DNA of 64,000 bases, taken from positions 47,368,501 through 47,432,500 of the forward strand of contig NC_073637.1 in the NCBI RefSeq assembly GCF_029407905.1, written 5' to 3'. The notes below the pieces were generated by a model that was given only the letters and a program-made list of their open reading frames with translations, was not told the origin of the DNA and ran no database searches. A program made the position numbers and the translations under genes. Below are positions 11,281-22,385 of this stretch, piece after piece. The stretch's first letter is position 1. Each line of letters begins with the position of its first letter. The DNA is from Bubalus kerabau. Taxonomy: Eukaryota; Chordata; Mammalia; Artiodactyla; Bovidae.

Positions 11281-11314
11281 ACAATATTGTAAATCAACTA
11301 TACTTCAATAAAAT
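11281..11314 (+). mobile_element. 34-bp L1 remnant with duplication
   Basis: Only the last bases of an L1 3' end (acaatattgtaaatcaacta, then tacttcaataaaat). An 8-bp direct repeat (taattagc) flanks it at 11273-11280 and 11315-11322, consistent with an extremely 5'-truncated insertion. Confidence 0.55.
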
Positions 11315-11344
11315 TAATTAGCTCTTGCTGGGAAATGAGTTACA

Positions 11345-11552
11345 TATAGTTAGTGTTAGTCACTCAGTTGTGTCCAACAACTCTTTTCAACCCTATGGAC
11401 TGTAGGCCACCAGGCTTCTGAAATTCTCCAGGCAATAATACTAGAGTGGGTTGCCAGGCCCTTCTCCAGGGGAGCTTCCTGACCCTAGGATAGAAGCCAG
11501 GTCTCCCGCATTGTAGGCAGATTCTTTACCGTCCTAGCCACCAGGGAAGCCA
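11345..11552 (-). mobile_element. Bov-tA SINE
   Basis: Antisense copy from gttagtcactcagttgtgtc to ccaccagggaagcc, diverged and with a small insertion in the first block. Flanks gagttacata and gagctacacg may be a decayed target duplication. Confidence 0.9.
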
Positions 11553-11845
11553 GAGCTACACGTAATGGAGTGGCAATAGAAAATGCGATTGTCTAAGAAA
11601 CTTCTACTTCATCTTATTGGAAATGGGATTTTATGATAATTCAAATGGGATTTTAAGATAATTCAAATAATTGTATTTGAATTTGTATAAAAGATCATTA
11701 TCTATCTCTAAAGGATTGTCTAAGAAGGAGAAAGATTGAGAGCAAAGATATCGGTCTAGACAATAGCAAATAAGGATCTAAACTAGGGAAGGAACATTGT
11801 TGAGGCTGGAGAACACATCACTAGTACGATATTTAAAACAAAGGA

Positions 11846-12256
11846 AGTAAGCCAGAAAGAAAAACACCAATACAGTATACTAACGCATATATATGGAATT
11901 TAGAAAGATGGTAACAATAACCCTGTGTACGAGACAGCAAAAGAGACACTGATGTATAGAACAGTCTTATGGACTCTGTTGGAGAGGGAGAGGGTGGGAA
12001 GATTTGGGAGAATGGCATTGAAACATGTAAAATATCATGTATGAAATGAGTTGCCAGTCCAGGTTTGATGCACGATACTGGATGCTTGGGGCTGGTGCAC
12101 TGGGATGACCCAGAGGGATGGAATGGGGAGGGAGGAGGGAGGAGGGTTCAGGATGGGGAACACATGTATACCTGTGGCGGATTCATTTTGATATTTGGCA
12201 AAACTAATACAGTTATGTAAAGTTTAAAAATAAAATAAAATTAAAAAAATAAAAAA
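11846..12256 (+). mobile_element. L1 3' end with target duplication
   Basis: About 410 bases of the young ruminant L1 3' end: aagtaagccagaaagaaaaa, the gatgcacgatactggatgct block, a ggggagggaggaggg tract and an A-rich tail. A perfect 12-bp direct repeat (taaaacaaagga) flanks it at 11834-11845 and 12257-12268. No ORF2 frame remains. Confidence 0.85.
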
Positions 12257-12389
12257 TAAAACAAAGGATCAATAGAATTCATGGATTGAATGTGGGCACA
12301 CTTACAGTCTGGCAATCTATTGAATTTAGTCCTGTAGCACATTTATTTCTTTAGCTGTTTTGAGTGGCTATTGAATTTTAAACAATACC

Positions 12390-12560
12390 TGATTTTACCA
12401 GGCACTTACTATGTGCCAGATATAATTTTAAACCATCACAAAAACATGTGGTAGGTACTATCATTATTCCCATTATAGCTATAGAAAGTAAGACATAGAA
12501 AATTTAAATAACTTCCCTAAGGATATAGAGCTACTGTAATGCAAACTGTGAGGCTATGCC
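12390..12560 (-). mobile_element. MIR SINE remnant
   Basis: Antisense MIR with a well-preserved core: aggcacttactatgtgccag, atgtggtaggtactatcatt and an ataacttccctaaggatata block. Confidence 0.65.
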
Positions 12561-12700
12561 AAGACTTCCTGTTCCCTTTAGGAACAGAACACATGGCTAT
12601 AATGGCTGGCATTATTGCTACTGAACAGCCCTCAGCTCCCAGTCCCATTCTAAGAAAGCCACATGGCCCAAAGCCATAATATCATCCCCAGAGGAAGCCT

Positions 12701-12899
12701 AGGCTTCCCTGGTGGCTCAGATGGTAAAGAATCTGCCTGCAATGCGGGAGACATGGGTTTGATCCCTGGGTTGGGAAGATCCCCTGGAAGAGGGCATGGC
12801 AACCCACTCCAGTATTCTTGCCTGGAGAATCCCCACAGACAGAAGAGCCTGGCACAAAGAGTTGAATACAACTGAGCAACTAAGCACAGCACACAGCAC
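12701..12899 (+). mobile_element. Bov-tA SINE with target duplication
   Basis: Near full-length head and body, with a deletion between gagcctgg and cacaaagagttg that removes the usual ctacagtccatgg block. An 11-bp direct repeat with one mismatch flanks it (12690-12700 and 12900-12910). Confidence 0.92.
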
Positions 12900-12982
12900 A
12901 GGGGAAGCCTGCAACTAATAATTGGTAGAAACAGGGTTACAAAACCTCTCCCAAGTTTGACAAAGTTCTGAAAGGCCATCCC

Positions 12983-14246
12983 ATTCAGTTCAGTTCAGTC
13001 GCTTAGTCTTGTCTGACTCTTTGTGACCCCATGGACTACAGCACGCCAGGCTTCCCTGTCCATCACCAACTCCAGGAGCTTGCTCAAACTCATGTCGGTG
13101 ATGTCATCCAACCATCTCATCCTCTATTGTCCCCTTACCCTCCCACCTTCAAACTTTCTCAGCATCAGGGTCTTTTCCAATGAGTCAGTTCTTTGCATCA
13201 GGTGGCCAAAGCATTGGAGCTTCAGCTTCAGCATCAGTCCTTCCAATGAATATTCTGGATTGATTTCCTTTAGGATTGACTGGTTTGATTCTCCTTGAGA
13301 GATCAAGGGATTTTCAAGAGTCTTCTCCAACACCACAGTTCAAAAGTATCAGTTCTTTGGTGCTCAGCTTTCTTTATGGTCCAACTCTCACATCCATACA
13401 TGACTACTGGAAAAAACATAGCTTTGACTAGACGGACCTTTGTAGGCAAAGTAATGTCTCTGCATTTTAATATGCTGTCTAGGTTTGTCATAGTTTTTCT
13501 TCCAAGGAGCAAGTGTCTTTTAATTTCAGACTGCAGTCACCATCTGCAGTGATTTTAGAGCCCAAGAAAATAAAGTCTCTCACTGTTTCCATTGTTTCCC
13601 CATCTATTTGCCATGAAGTGATGGGGCTGGATGCCATGATATTAGTTTTTTGAATGTTGAGTTTTAAGCCAGGTTTTTCACTCTCCTCTTTCACTTTCAT
13701 CAAGAGGCTCTTTTTAGTTCCTCTTCACTTTATTCCATAAGGGTGTGGTCATCTGCATATCTGAAGTTATTGATATTTCTCCCAGCAATCTTGATTCCAG
13801 CTTGTGCTTCATCCAGCTTGATATTTCACGTGATGTACTCTGCAAATAAGTTAAATAAGCAGGATGACAACATACAGCCTTGACATACTCCTTTCCCAAT
13901 TTGGAACCAGTCTGTTGTTTCATGTCCAGTTCTAACTGTTGCTCCTTGACTTGCATGAAGATTTCTCAGGAGGCAGGTAAGGTGGTCTGGTATTGTCATC
14001 TCTTGAAGAATTTTTCATAGTTTGTTGTGATCCAAACAGTCAAAGACTTTGGTATAGTCAATAAAGCAGAAGCAGATGTTTTTTGTGGAACTTTCTTGCC
14101 TTTTCTATGATCCAACAGATGTTGGCAACTCGATCTCTGTTTCTTCTGTCTTTTCTAAATCCAACTTTAACATCTGGAAGTTCTCAGTTCATGTACTGTT
14201 GAAGCCTCACTTGGAGAATTTTGAGCATTACTTTGCTAGCTGATAT
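12983..14246 (-). mobile_element. BovB LINE, 3' 1.26 kb
   Basis: Antisense BovB from the ttcagttcagttcagtcgc tail through the C-terminal coding region into the reverse transcriptase. The minus-strand frames 13124-13336, 13303-13512, 13488-13703 and 13714-13956 carry successive parts of the protein (QSILKEI, KVRLVKAM, LKLNIQKTN, LESRLLGE) in different frames, so several frameshifts and stops have accumulated. The 5' truncation lies within the RT palm region. This is an inactive copy. Confidence 0.92.
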
Positions 14247-15082
14247 GAGATCAGCTTCAGGCAACTCCATGAGTCTAGTTTGATAGGAGTCTACAGCTCT
14301 ACTTTTCTTTTTGCCCAATGTTGCTTCCCTCCTTAACACCCACAGCTTTGATCTCAAGAGCACTCCTTAATAAACATCCTATACTGATCTTCATCTCAGA
14401 GTATCCTCTCAGGACTCTCTTCTAAAGAGCCACCAAATGACAGGGATAGCATTGGAATTCAATTGGACTGGTTGTATTAGCCATGGTTTAAAACACTTTT
14501 CTATGTACCTCTGCAAAATCAAAGATAACAGGGCAATGTCCAGGACTGCAAAAAATGATTAATAAATGAACACATAAATGAACACATTCTACTTTTTGTA
14601 TGACTTCATGATGCAGAAAAGTCATTCGATAAAATTATTCTTGAAAAGAAGAGAATTGAGAATATGCTGAACTATGTATTGTCAAAATCAAGAAAGGAGA
14701 CTATTCCTCTAGTTGACTAGAAAGAGGAACTAGTCAACTACATCAAGCACTAAGGAAAGACTAAATGGAATAAGGACTGATAAGTGTCCACTGACTCTGG
14801 CAGTGGGATAGTTTGAGTAATCCAAGTGAAGTTTGTTGACATGACATGATGTAAGCATGAACTATACTACTGTGTTATGGAAAGAACAGGATGATGAGAG
14901 AATGAACTGGAAGAACGTAAGGTTGAGGAGTTATTGTAAACTATGCTCTCAAGGAGATTGGCTTTCAAGGGAGCCAGGATGGAGACTTGGTGTTTTCTAA
15001 CATTGTTCATCTGTGAAGGCTGAACTGAGTCTATGTCTGCTGTGTAAGCACAGGGATCCTGGAGTAATATCATTTGTAATAA
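14247..15082. other. Unclassified sequence, no gene seen
   Basis: The part at 14330-14420 (actccttaataaacatccta followed by a tctcagagtatcctctc block) is reminiscent of an old LTR or L1 3' end, but I cannot place it. The rest is unique AT-rich DNA. Confidence 0.35.
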
Positions 15083-15295
15083 GGTGGCACAGTGGTAAGG
15101 AATCTGCCTGCCAATGCAGGAGACGGAGGAGACACGGGTTCAATCCCTGGGTTGGGAAGATCCCCTGGAGTAGAAAATAGGCAACTCACTCCAGTACTCT
15201 TGCTTGGAAAACCCCATGGACAGAGTAGCCTGGTGGGCTACAGTCCATAGGGTCTCAAAGAGTAGGACACAACTTAGCGACTGAACAGCAACAAC
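15083..15295 (+). mobile_element. Bov-tA SINE, 5'-truncated head
   Basis: Starts inside the tRNA-like head (ggcacagtggtaaggaatct), has a small duplication around gagacggaggagacacggg, then a full Bov-A body ending gacacaacttagcgactgaa and a caacaacaa tail. Confidence 0.9.
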
Positions 15296-16559
15296 AATGA
15301 ATCTTAAGCAAACATCTGAGGTTCTATGAACAGTCATTCACATCACATCTTCTTTCTCAAGAACTGGAGGTTCCCAAAACTGAATCCTCAAATCCCACAC
15401 TGTGATGTGGTCAAGCCGTGTGGTTGGTCACTTTGTGCCTGGTGCCCGTATTTGTCGATTTTTTGGAAGCCAAGTTTCAGGTAAGAAGTTCCTGACCTAA
15501 GGCCACAGGGGTGGGTGGCCTGGGGAAATAACCACAGAAAGTAGTTCCCACGAACCCACAGAGCACAGAAACCATGTTTGAAATGCTGATGTTTGTGCTT
15601 ATTTATTCTAGGCAGCATGCAGTACCAAGCATTATGTAATAGAGGCAATAGCAGCTAAAACTTTAAAAAATAATCTCTGTGGTAAATTTGAAAACAAAAT
15701 GCCGAAGCCTGGAACATTTCAGATTTTCCACTCAGTGGATTGAATTGCCAGATACTTAGGTATCACTTTCTCTCCATTTAGCTCTGGAAAGCAAAGATCA
15801 AATGCATGACCTCCCAATTTCCATGTTCTGGAAGGAATAGACACTGAAGCTGTGAAATGGAAACCAAGCTCTGAGACATGGTACTATGTAGATGCAAATA
15901 TATGTCATTGAAGTTGTATGGATATCTTACAGAAAGTGGGATCTTTTTTGTTAGTTATGATAATCCATGTAAGTCCCAGCTTACTGTAACTCAATGTAAC
16001 TGGGTTGAGAGATTATGTGTCAATGGTCTTGCTCAGATCTCTTGTGGCTTAAAAAATAAAAAAGAGTAGTGTGAGAACTCTTAATTGATAAATTCTAAAA
16101 TTCTCCCTCAATTTCCCTTTTAGACCATTTTAGCAGGTAGAACTTTTAATCTCCAAACCTCTTAGCAAGAAATTTAATATTATTCTCTTTCAGTAAATCA
16201 GATGGCCTGTTCTCACCTTCCATCTTTCTGAAAAAGGTAAGAAAATGTAACCAGTCTTCAGTATGACACCTCCTCCTCAGTGTAATACAAGAATAATACA
16301 AGAACAGTGGCAGTCTCATGCCATCTAGGACATTCAGTGACAGACACTCTGCCCACTACCCTTAAAACCAGGTGACTGTACAACGTTATAGATGTGTTTG
16401 TGTGTTGGAAGAGGAGGTGATTCTCCCCTAAGGGTTGAGCCTTAACAATCAGTGACCAGCATCCCAATCTATGTAGCCATTCCCATTTGTGGTCACTCAT
16501 ATAATCTAGGTCTTACAAAGGGTCCCCCTATTAAAGAAAACAAGTAAAATGCCATCTCC
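15296..16559. other. Unique sequence, no gene seen
   Basis: More than 1.2 kb without a recognisable repeat. Short frames (15388-15648 minus, 15878-16069 plus, 16258-16500 minus) show no domains, and I see no splice-flanked exon that I would defend. Confidence 0.4.
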
Positions 16560-16568
16560 CCCAATTTC

Positions 16569-16773
16569 AAAAAGTGAAAGCGAAAGTTGCTAAGTCGTGT
16601 CTGACTCTGCGACCCCACGAACTGTAGCCCACCAGGTGGCCATGGAATTCTCCAGGCAAGAATACTGGAGTGGACTGCCACTTCCTTCTCCAGGGGATCT
16701 TTCCAACTCATGGATTGAACCTTGGTCTCTCGCATTGCAGGCAGATTCTTAACTGTGTGAGCCACCAGGGAAG
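16569..16773 (-). mobile_element. Bov-tA SINE with target duplication
   Basis: Antisense near full-length copy (gaaagttgctaagtcgtgtc to gagccaccagggaag). A 9-bp direct repeat (cccaatttc) lies at 16560-16568 and 16774-16782. Confidence 0.92.
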
Positions 16774-16783
16774 CCCAATTTCT

Positions 16784-17745
16784 GGGGAAGCTTTAAAAAT
16801 AATTTTAAAATGTTTTTTTCCTAATTTATTCCACTTCTATCTTTTCCAATTCCTGAAGCCTTTCTTCATAAAAGGTGAGACTCAAGGTCCCAAAGGATAT
16901 TCTAGGAATGGGTGAGAAATAACTGGTTGGTGATCATCAACTCTGCCTTTCGTCAAAAGCTAATAATACAGGCCCCTACCCAACCAGAGGCATGGAAATA
17001 CAAAGTTTAAAACACTTTCTTGAAATGGAAGCTCGAAAGAGTCACAGTTTTTTTCTCATAGCAGCGCAAATTTAATATCTGACCTGTGCTATACACTCTT
17101 CACCTCCCAGCCCTTATCATATTGGCATGTTTCTGACAAATGAGACTTCCCAGAAAGAATATGCATCCGTGTGAGGTTTTGACCTTCAGTGTCTGGCTCT
17201 GGATGAAAGCAGCTGGGAGTACACGACTGTCACATTCTCTCTTAAAACGAAAGCAGTAACAAAAATCCCACTCCTGCCTCTCAAATAGCTTTTCCTTCAA
17301 CTTCAAATGAATGTCTGTGACTGCAGCTTTCACCAAATGTCTTGACATCAAATTACTTGATTGAAAGATAAATACAGAATGGGATGTTGCTTTTGCTGAA
17401 AGATATAATGATTGAGATATACATTCTAACAGAAACATCATTGCTTTGTTTCACTAAATGTTATCCATTCTTTCCACACAACTAAAATTTAAAACCAGAA
17501 TATTATCCAATTTTCATAGAAGTCACAAAGAGAGAACTAAGCTGAATAGTAAAACGTGTAGAAACTGGGGGTTTTAAATCTGGAATATATAATCTCAGTT
17601 TTATTTCTGTTCATTAAATTCTATCCCACCATTCTCCTTCTATAACTCGATCACTTGTTTCCTCCCATTTAAAAAATACTCTTTTCCCAGCTCTCTGCTT
17701 GTCTCTGAAGTGTCCCTCAAAAATACCACCCTCAAGAATATCTGG
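16784..17745. other. Unique sequence, no gene seen
   Basis: No repeat identified. The 113-codon minus-strand frame (17100-17441) is the longest here. Its translation has no recognisable family signature and I treat it as chance, with low certainty. Confidence 0.35.
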
Positions 17746-18278
17746 TCAGGAAGATCATCTGTTTATTTATTCTCCAAATGGGATACATAAACGAAACAAA
17801 TAGACATAAATCCTTGCATTCTTGGAATTGATAATGGGGGAAATGGATGGAAGATAGGCAATAAATAATAAACAGAAGAAACAAGTAAAATATATGGCAT
17901 ACTACATGGTGATAAGTGCTACAGAAAAACATATAGCAGGATCAGCAGTACTAAGAAGCAGGAAGCGGGTGTGCAGTTTGTGATTTTAAATAGATAGGGT
18001 AGTTGGATGGACTTTCTTGAGACAACAATATTTAGGCAAAGGTTTGAAGCAGGTGCTGGTGCAAGGTGGGTGTCTGGGGGAAGAGCGTAGAGGAAAGCAG
18101 TTGCCTGCAGCAGAGCAGATGGCCAGTGCAAAGATCCTCAAGCAGGAAGTGCCTAATGAACAGGAGGAAGATCAAGGAATCCAGAGCTAACAAGGGAAAA
18201 CTAATAGGGGATAATATCACAGAGACAGAAGTTGGGTAAGGAGGGCCTCCTGACAATTTCAGGATTTTGGCATTTACT

Positions 18279-18334
18279 TGGTGAGATGTAAATCATTGGA
18301 GTGCTGTTCTGAGATGTAAGCCATTGGAGTGCTG
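18279..18334. repeat. 28-bp tandem duplication
   Basis: Two adjacent units beginning gagatgtaaatcattggagt and gagatgtaagccattggagt, differing by two bases and lying within the old repeat. Confidence 0.7.
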
Positions 18335-18389
18335 CCTTTTTTTTTTAGCCCTAGTCAATCACTGACTTGCATTACGCCTCTATTCATGT

Positions 18390-18445
18390 ACTTTTTAAAA
18401 ATATATATTTCTTTTTAATTGAAGGATAATTGCTTTATAATACAT
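18390..18445 (-). mobile_element. L1 3' end fragment
   Basis: Antisense piece (tttttaattgaaggataatt, gctttataa) matching the end of the artiodactyl L1 3' UTR. It interrupts the surrounding old repeat. Confidence 0.4.
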
Positions 18446-18810
18446 TAGAGGGTTTTTAACAAAAGAATGTCATGATCCTTCTTGCTTTTTAGAAAGATGA
18501 TTCTGACTGCTGAGTTGGGAACAGACTGAGGAGGAAGCCAGTGAGAAGGATTGGTTAGGAGGCTACTGCAATAATCCAGGCAATAGGTGATTATAGCTCA
18601 CATGAGGGTGGAAGAAGAGGAGGTGGGAAGAAGTTCTCACTTCACCACTTTTTAGACTATTTTGAAGGAGGAGCCAAAAGAATGTCCTGAGCGATTGGAT
18701 GCCGGGTGTGAAAAAAATGGTCCGCCTTTCCCAATGTCAATACCCTGCATGAAAGATAAACTCTGCTTTAACTTCCCCACCTCAAGCAGTTTCTTCTTAG
18801 TGCTAAAATC

Positions 18811-18957
18811 TTTTTTTTTAATTTAATTTAATTAAAAAGATTAAAAATTTGTCAGCACCATGCAGCATGTGAGATCTCAGTTCCCTAACCAGGAATCAAA
18901 CCTGTGGCCCCTGCATTGGAAGAGCAGGTCTTAAACACTGGACTGCCAGGGAAGTCC
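18811..18957 (-). mobile_element. CHR-type SINE
   Basis: Antisense copy: T-rich tail, tgagatctcagttccctaac, a B-box complement (caggaatcaaacctg), and the head ending actggactgccagggaagtc. Confidence 0.8.
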
Positions 18958-19202
18958 CTGAAATAGTTTATATATAACACTAACACTTCACGTAGATTCC
19001 TGTATCTTTGCTGTTTCATCCCACACAGACTTAGATGGGAAATAAAAAGTTTAAGGGGTTATAACTGCTTGACTGTAGGAGAGGCCCGTCTGTAGGGAAG
19101 TCAGATACATGGAGGTTTTTTGTTTTTCATTTGCTCTCCTTAAAAAAAAACTGGCCAGCGATTAAATTGTCACAGAACAAACAGAACCTATACTCGGTTC
19201 AC

Positions 19203-19251
19203 AATTTATGAGGCTGATCTAATTTATGAGGCTGATCAATTTATGAGGCTG
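19203..19251. repeat. Three-copy short tandem repeat
   Basis: Units of 17-18 bp: aatttatgaggctgatct, aatttatgaggctgatc and a partial aatttatgaggctg, adjacent and almost identical. Confidence 0.85.
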
Positions 19252-19469
19252 TTGACAATTCCATCACAGTTCTGACAGTTACAGCTTTTATTTTTCTCCA
19301 TAACATCAAGATATTCTATTTAGGGGTTGTTGAGACAGAAGTGAGGGGAATCTTGGCATTTGAGCAAGATGATTGTCAGAGGGAGCAATAGTAACCATGA
19401 GATGGTCTTGCCCATTTCTGTCCCAAAGCCAGCTTTAAGGGTAATAATAATCAAGCACAGAGAATGCTT

Positions 19470-19665
19470 CTCAGTGGACTGAGCTGTTTTCCATGCATCC
19501 ACCTATGTAATCCTCCCAGCAACTGGTGGATTATGTGTTGTTGGCTGCATAGTACAGAGAAACATACTGTCTCATAATATGTATATTGGTTTCCCCAGGT
19601 CATATCATTGGTAAATGACAGAGCTAGGCTCAAAACTGGGTTTAGAATTTAACTCTAGTCATATT
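19470..19665 (-). mobile_element. MIR SINE remnant
   Basis: Antisense MIR: tatgtaatcctcccagcaac, a ccccaggtcatatcattggt block and gacagagctaggctcaaaac. Core order is preserved. Confidence 0.55.
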
Positions 19666-19964
19666 TCTACTATGTTGCATTGACGGATCTGGAAAGAGAA
19701 AGTAGACCAGAAAAGAACAATGTTATTTCACAACCTTGTTAAGGATGGGTCTTTCCAGGAACATAAGGGGGTGGTGTTCAACAAGCCTGTGGGATCTCTA
19801 AGGCCTTGACCTGAGATGCAGACTCACCCAGGACCAAACTCTGCCTATTCCATTTCCTTCCAGATGGAAGCCTTCAGCCTCCACCAGATCCAAAAGGAGT
19901 AATTCCTCCAGATCCTATGTTTTGATTGTAGAGGACAGTCATTTCCTGTCCCTAAACTCCTTAG

Positions 19965-20182
19965 GTGCATCCCAGGTGGTACTAGTGATAAAGATTCTGC
20001 CTGCCAATGCAGGAGATGCAAGAGACACAAGATCGATTACTGGGTCAGGAAGATCCCCTAGAGATGGTAAAGGCAACCCATTCCAGTATTCATGCCTGGG
20101 AAATCCCATGGACAGAGGAGCCTGGTGGGCTACAGTCCATGGGGTTGCAAAGAGTTGGACACAACTGAGTGATTGAGCACAC
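19965..20182 (+). mobile_element. Bov-tA SINE with perfect duplication
   Basis: Sense copy beginning gtgcatcccaggtggta and ending cacaactgagtgattgagc. A perfect 11-bp direct repeat (aaactccttag) flanks it at 19954-19964 and 20183-20193. Confidence 0.93.
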
Positions 20183-20193
20183 AAACTCCTTAG

Positions 20194-20810
20194 AGAGTCC
20201 CCACCTTAGATATAATTGCTATTGCACTTCATCTGCGGGGACAAATGAGAGAACCTATTTATGTAGTCTGCGGTGCTGCAAAGCCCTTCATGAAATGTTA
20301 AGTTCTGTTGGTATAAATCTGGAAATAATGTGATCCATGTCCCCTTGACAGGATAGAAGAATAAAAAGTCACCATCTGCCTGTCCCCAAAACAATATTAA
20401 TGGGGCTAACACCATGGATTTAAATTGAGGCAGCTTCTAAAATTGGGGAAATAGAAGGCACAAAGTTCATTCCATCAGAAGTTTATTGATTTTCCAATTA
20501 ACATTGAAAGTTTGCTTCTAAAATTTTTGCTTACTAGCTCAGAAATGAAGTATGACTGTGTATAATAATTGACATGAATTACTATATTCTGTACATCATC
20601 TGCAATGTCAAAATGACTGATAATGAGCAAGTCCTAGTTGTTTAAACACTCTACAACTAAAGTAGCATCATTAGAAAAGACAAAGATTGCGCAGCCTGAG
20701 ATTCTTGTGCATTTTTAATGATTCTAGCTTAAAACAAACCTACCAAAATATCAGTTCCTAGGTGAATTTGATTTAAACATACTCAAAAAGAAGATTATTC
20801 TCTTAAGAAG
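20194..20810. other. Unique sequence, no gene seen
   Basis: AT-rich, with no repeat or exon identified. Confidence 0.4.
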
Positions 20811-20811
20811 G

Positions 20812-21095
20812 ACTGCTACTGCTGCTACTGCTAAGCCACTTCAGTCGTGTCCAACTCTGTGCGACCCCATAGACGGCAGCCCACCAGGCTCCCCCGTCCC
20901 TGGGATTCTCCAGGCAAGAACACTGGAGTGGGTTGCCATTTCCTTCTCCAATGCATGAAAGTGAAAAGTGAAAGTGAAGTCACTCAGTCGTGTCCGACTC
21001 TTAGCGACCCCATGGACTGCAGCCTACCAGCCTCCTCCATCCATGGGATTTTCCAGGCAAGAGTACTGGAGTGGGTTGCTATTGCCTTCTCTGAC
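20812..21095 (-). mobile_element. Bov-A2 SINE (dimer)
   Basis: Antisense dimer: a gctactgctgctactgctaa lead typical of Bov-A2, first unit to ccatttccttctccaatgca, the gaaagtgaaaagtgaaagtg linker, then the second unit. Internal match between the units is high. The tail lacks a clear target duplication. Confidence 0.9.
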
Positions 21096-21200
21096 TAGGT
21101 GCTTTTTAAAAAATAAAACTTAATTAAATACAATTTTTGGAACCAATTCAAGATTGCTAGCCTTTTAACCTTCAGATCTTTATAGGATGCTTATAATGAA

Positions 21201-21387
21201 GGGTAAAGCGTCTGCCTGCAATGCAGAAGACCTGGGTTCGATCCCTGGGTCAGGAAGATCCCCTGGAGAAGGAAATGGCAACCCACTCCAGTACTCTTGC
21301 CTGGAAAATCCCATGGACAGAGAAGCCTGGTAGACTATGGTCCTTGGGATCACAAAGAGTCGGACATGATTGAGCGACTTCACTTCA
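21201..21387 (+). mobile_element. Bov-tA SINE, truncated head, with duplication
   Basis: Begins within the tRNA-like head (gggtaaagcgtctgcctgc), retains a good B box (gggttcgatccctgg) and the full body. A perfect 11-bp direct repeat (cttataatgaa) flanks it at 21190-21200 and 21388-21398. Confidence 0.92.
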
Positions 21388-21480
21388 CTTATAATGAAAA
21401 AGTGAAAAGAATGTTCACCGCCATACTGACATCCAAGCCCAAGGTAACATTGGTAAATACTGAAATTATTTGCTAACTTT

Positions 21481-21592
21481 GGAGAAGGAAATGGCAACCC
21501 ACTCCAATACATTTTGCCTGGAAAATCCCATGGACAGAGGAGCCTGGGAGGTTCCAGTCCATAGGGTCACGAAGAGTTGCTAACACTAACAC
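21481..21592 (+). mobile_element. Bov-A monomer
   Basis: Single body unit without tRNA head (ggagaaggaaatggcaaccc to tagggtcacgaagagttgc). Flanks ttgctaactt and tggctaactt look like a target duplication with one change. Confidence 0.85.
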
Positions 21593-21728
21593 CATTGGCT
21601 AACTTAGCTACTGTTTTGTATTGTGACTGCACAGCTTCAGGGTACTAGGTTCCCCCATAACGGAAGAGATACTGTTAAGCTTAACTCTTAATCACAACCT
21701 TGGAGTTTAACACCTAGTATTTAACAAG

Positions 21729-21826
21729 CTCTGGGAGATGGTGAAGGACAAGGAAGCCTGGCACGCATGCTGCAGTCCATAGTGTCGCAAAGAGTCGGAC
21801 ATACCTGAGAGACTAAACAACAATTT
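21729..21826 (+). mobile_element. BovB 3' end fragment
   Basis: Starts ctgggagatggtgaaggaca, then gtcgcaaagagtcggacata and an actaaacaacaa tail. The gatggtgaaggac words are BovB coding sequence, not Bov-A, so this is a severely truncated LINE tail rather than a SINE. The tail is an AACA type. Confidence 0.75.
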
Positions 21827-21949
21827 AGCAATTGTACTAGGTATCCGTGTGCATCTCTTAGGTAAACACAGTTACAAAACAAACCTAGAAACCATTATTG
21901 GAGTTTTTGAAAAAGTTAAAACCTTCTAAAATGTTTATTTGAGGAGGGA

Positions 21950-22195
21950 ATTTTTTATTCATGTATTCCAAGCACTGAAAACAGTGCCTGGTAAACAGTT
22001 GGGTTCTCAATAAATATTTATTGACTGTTGGTTAAATGAATAAATGTTCTATGTTTTGCACCAACATTTAATCATTTCAGCACATCTGAGTGCTTACCCT
22101 GTGCTAAGTAATATGCTAGATCCTAGGAAAGGTAGAATGAAGCATGAGGCAAAAGAACCAGAGACCCAGTTCAGGACTTTAAGTAGCTAGTGACC
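21950..22195. other. L2/MIR-like degraded repeats
   Basis: Two blocks resemble old repeat ends: aaacagtgcctggtaaacag with ctcaataaatatttattgac (21980-22030) and gagtgcttaccctgtgctaa (22089-22108). Boundaries and families are uncertain. Confidence 0.35.
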
Positions 22196-22199
22196 TAGT

Positions 22200-22385
22200 G
22201 TGCATGCGCAGTTGCTCAGTCGTGTCTGACTCTTTGTGACCCCACGGACTGTAGCTCTCCAGGCTCTTCTGTCCATGGGATTCTCCAGGCAAGAATACTG
22301 TAATGGGTTGTCATTTCCTACTCCAAGGGATCTTTCCAACCCAGGGATTGAACTCTCATCTCCTGCATAAGCAGGCGTCTTCTTG
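22200..22385 (-). mobile_element. Bov-tA SINE
   Basis: Antisense copy from cagttgctcagtcgtgtctg to ctcctgcataagcaggcgtc. The final part of the head (accactgagccaccagggaag) is missing. Confidence 0.9.

Larger units (their letters stand above)
17750..18730 (+). mobile_element. Old L2-like mammalian repeat, interrupted
   Basis: A long diverged repeat: caataaataataaacagaag, ggtgataagtgctacagaaa, gatcctcaagcaggaagtgc, then after a break tgattctgactgctgagttg, ggaggctactgcaataatcc and ggatgccgggtgtg. This word order recurs in mammalian genomes and is L2-like, but I am unsure of the family. It is broken by a tandem duplication and an L1 fragment. Confidence 0.45.

Noticed and set aside
14330..14420. 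Possible LTR end with AATAAA
   Set aside because: Only a short reminiscent block. No terminal dinucleotides or duplication could be found, so it is left unclassified.
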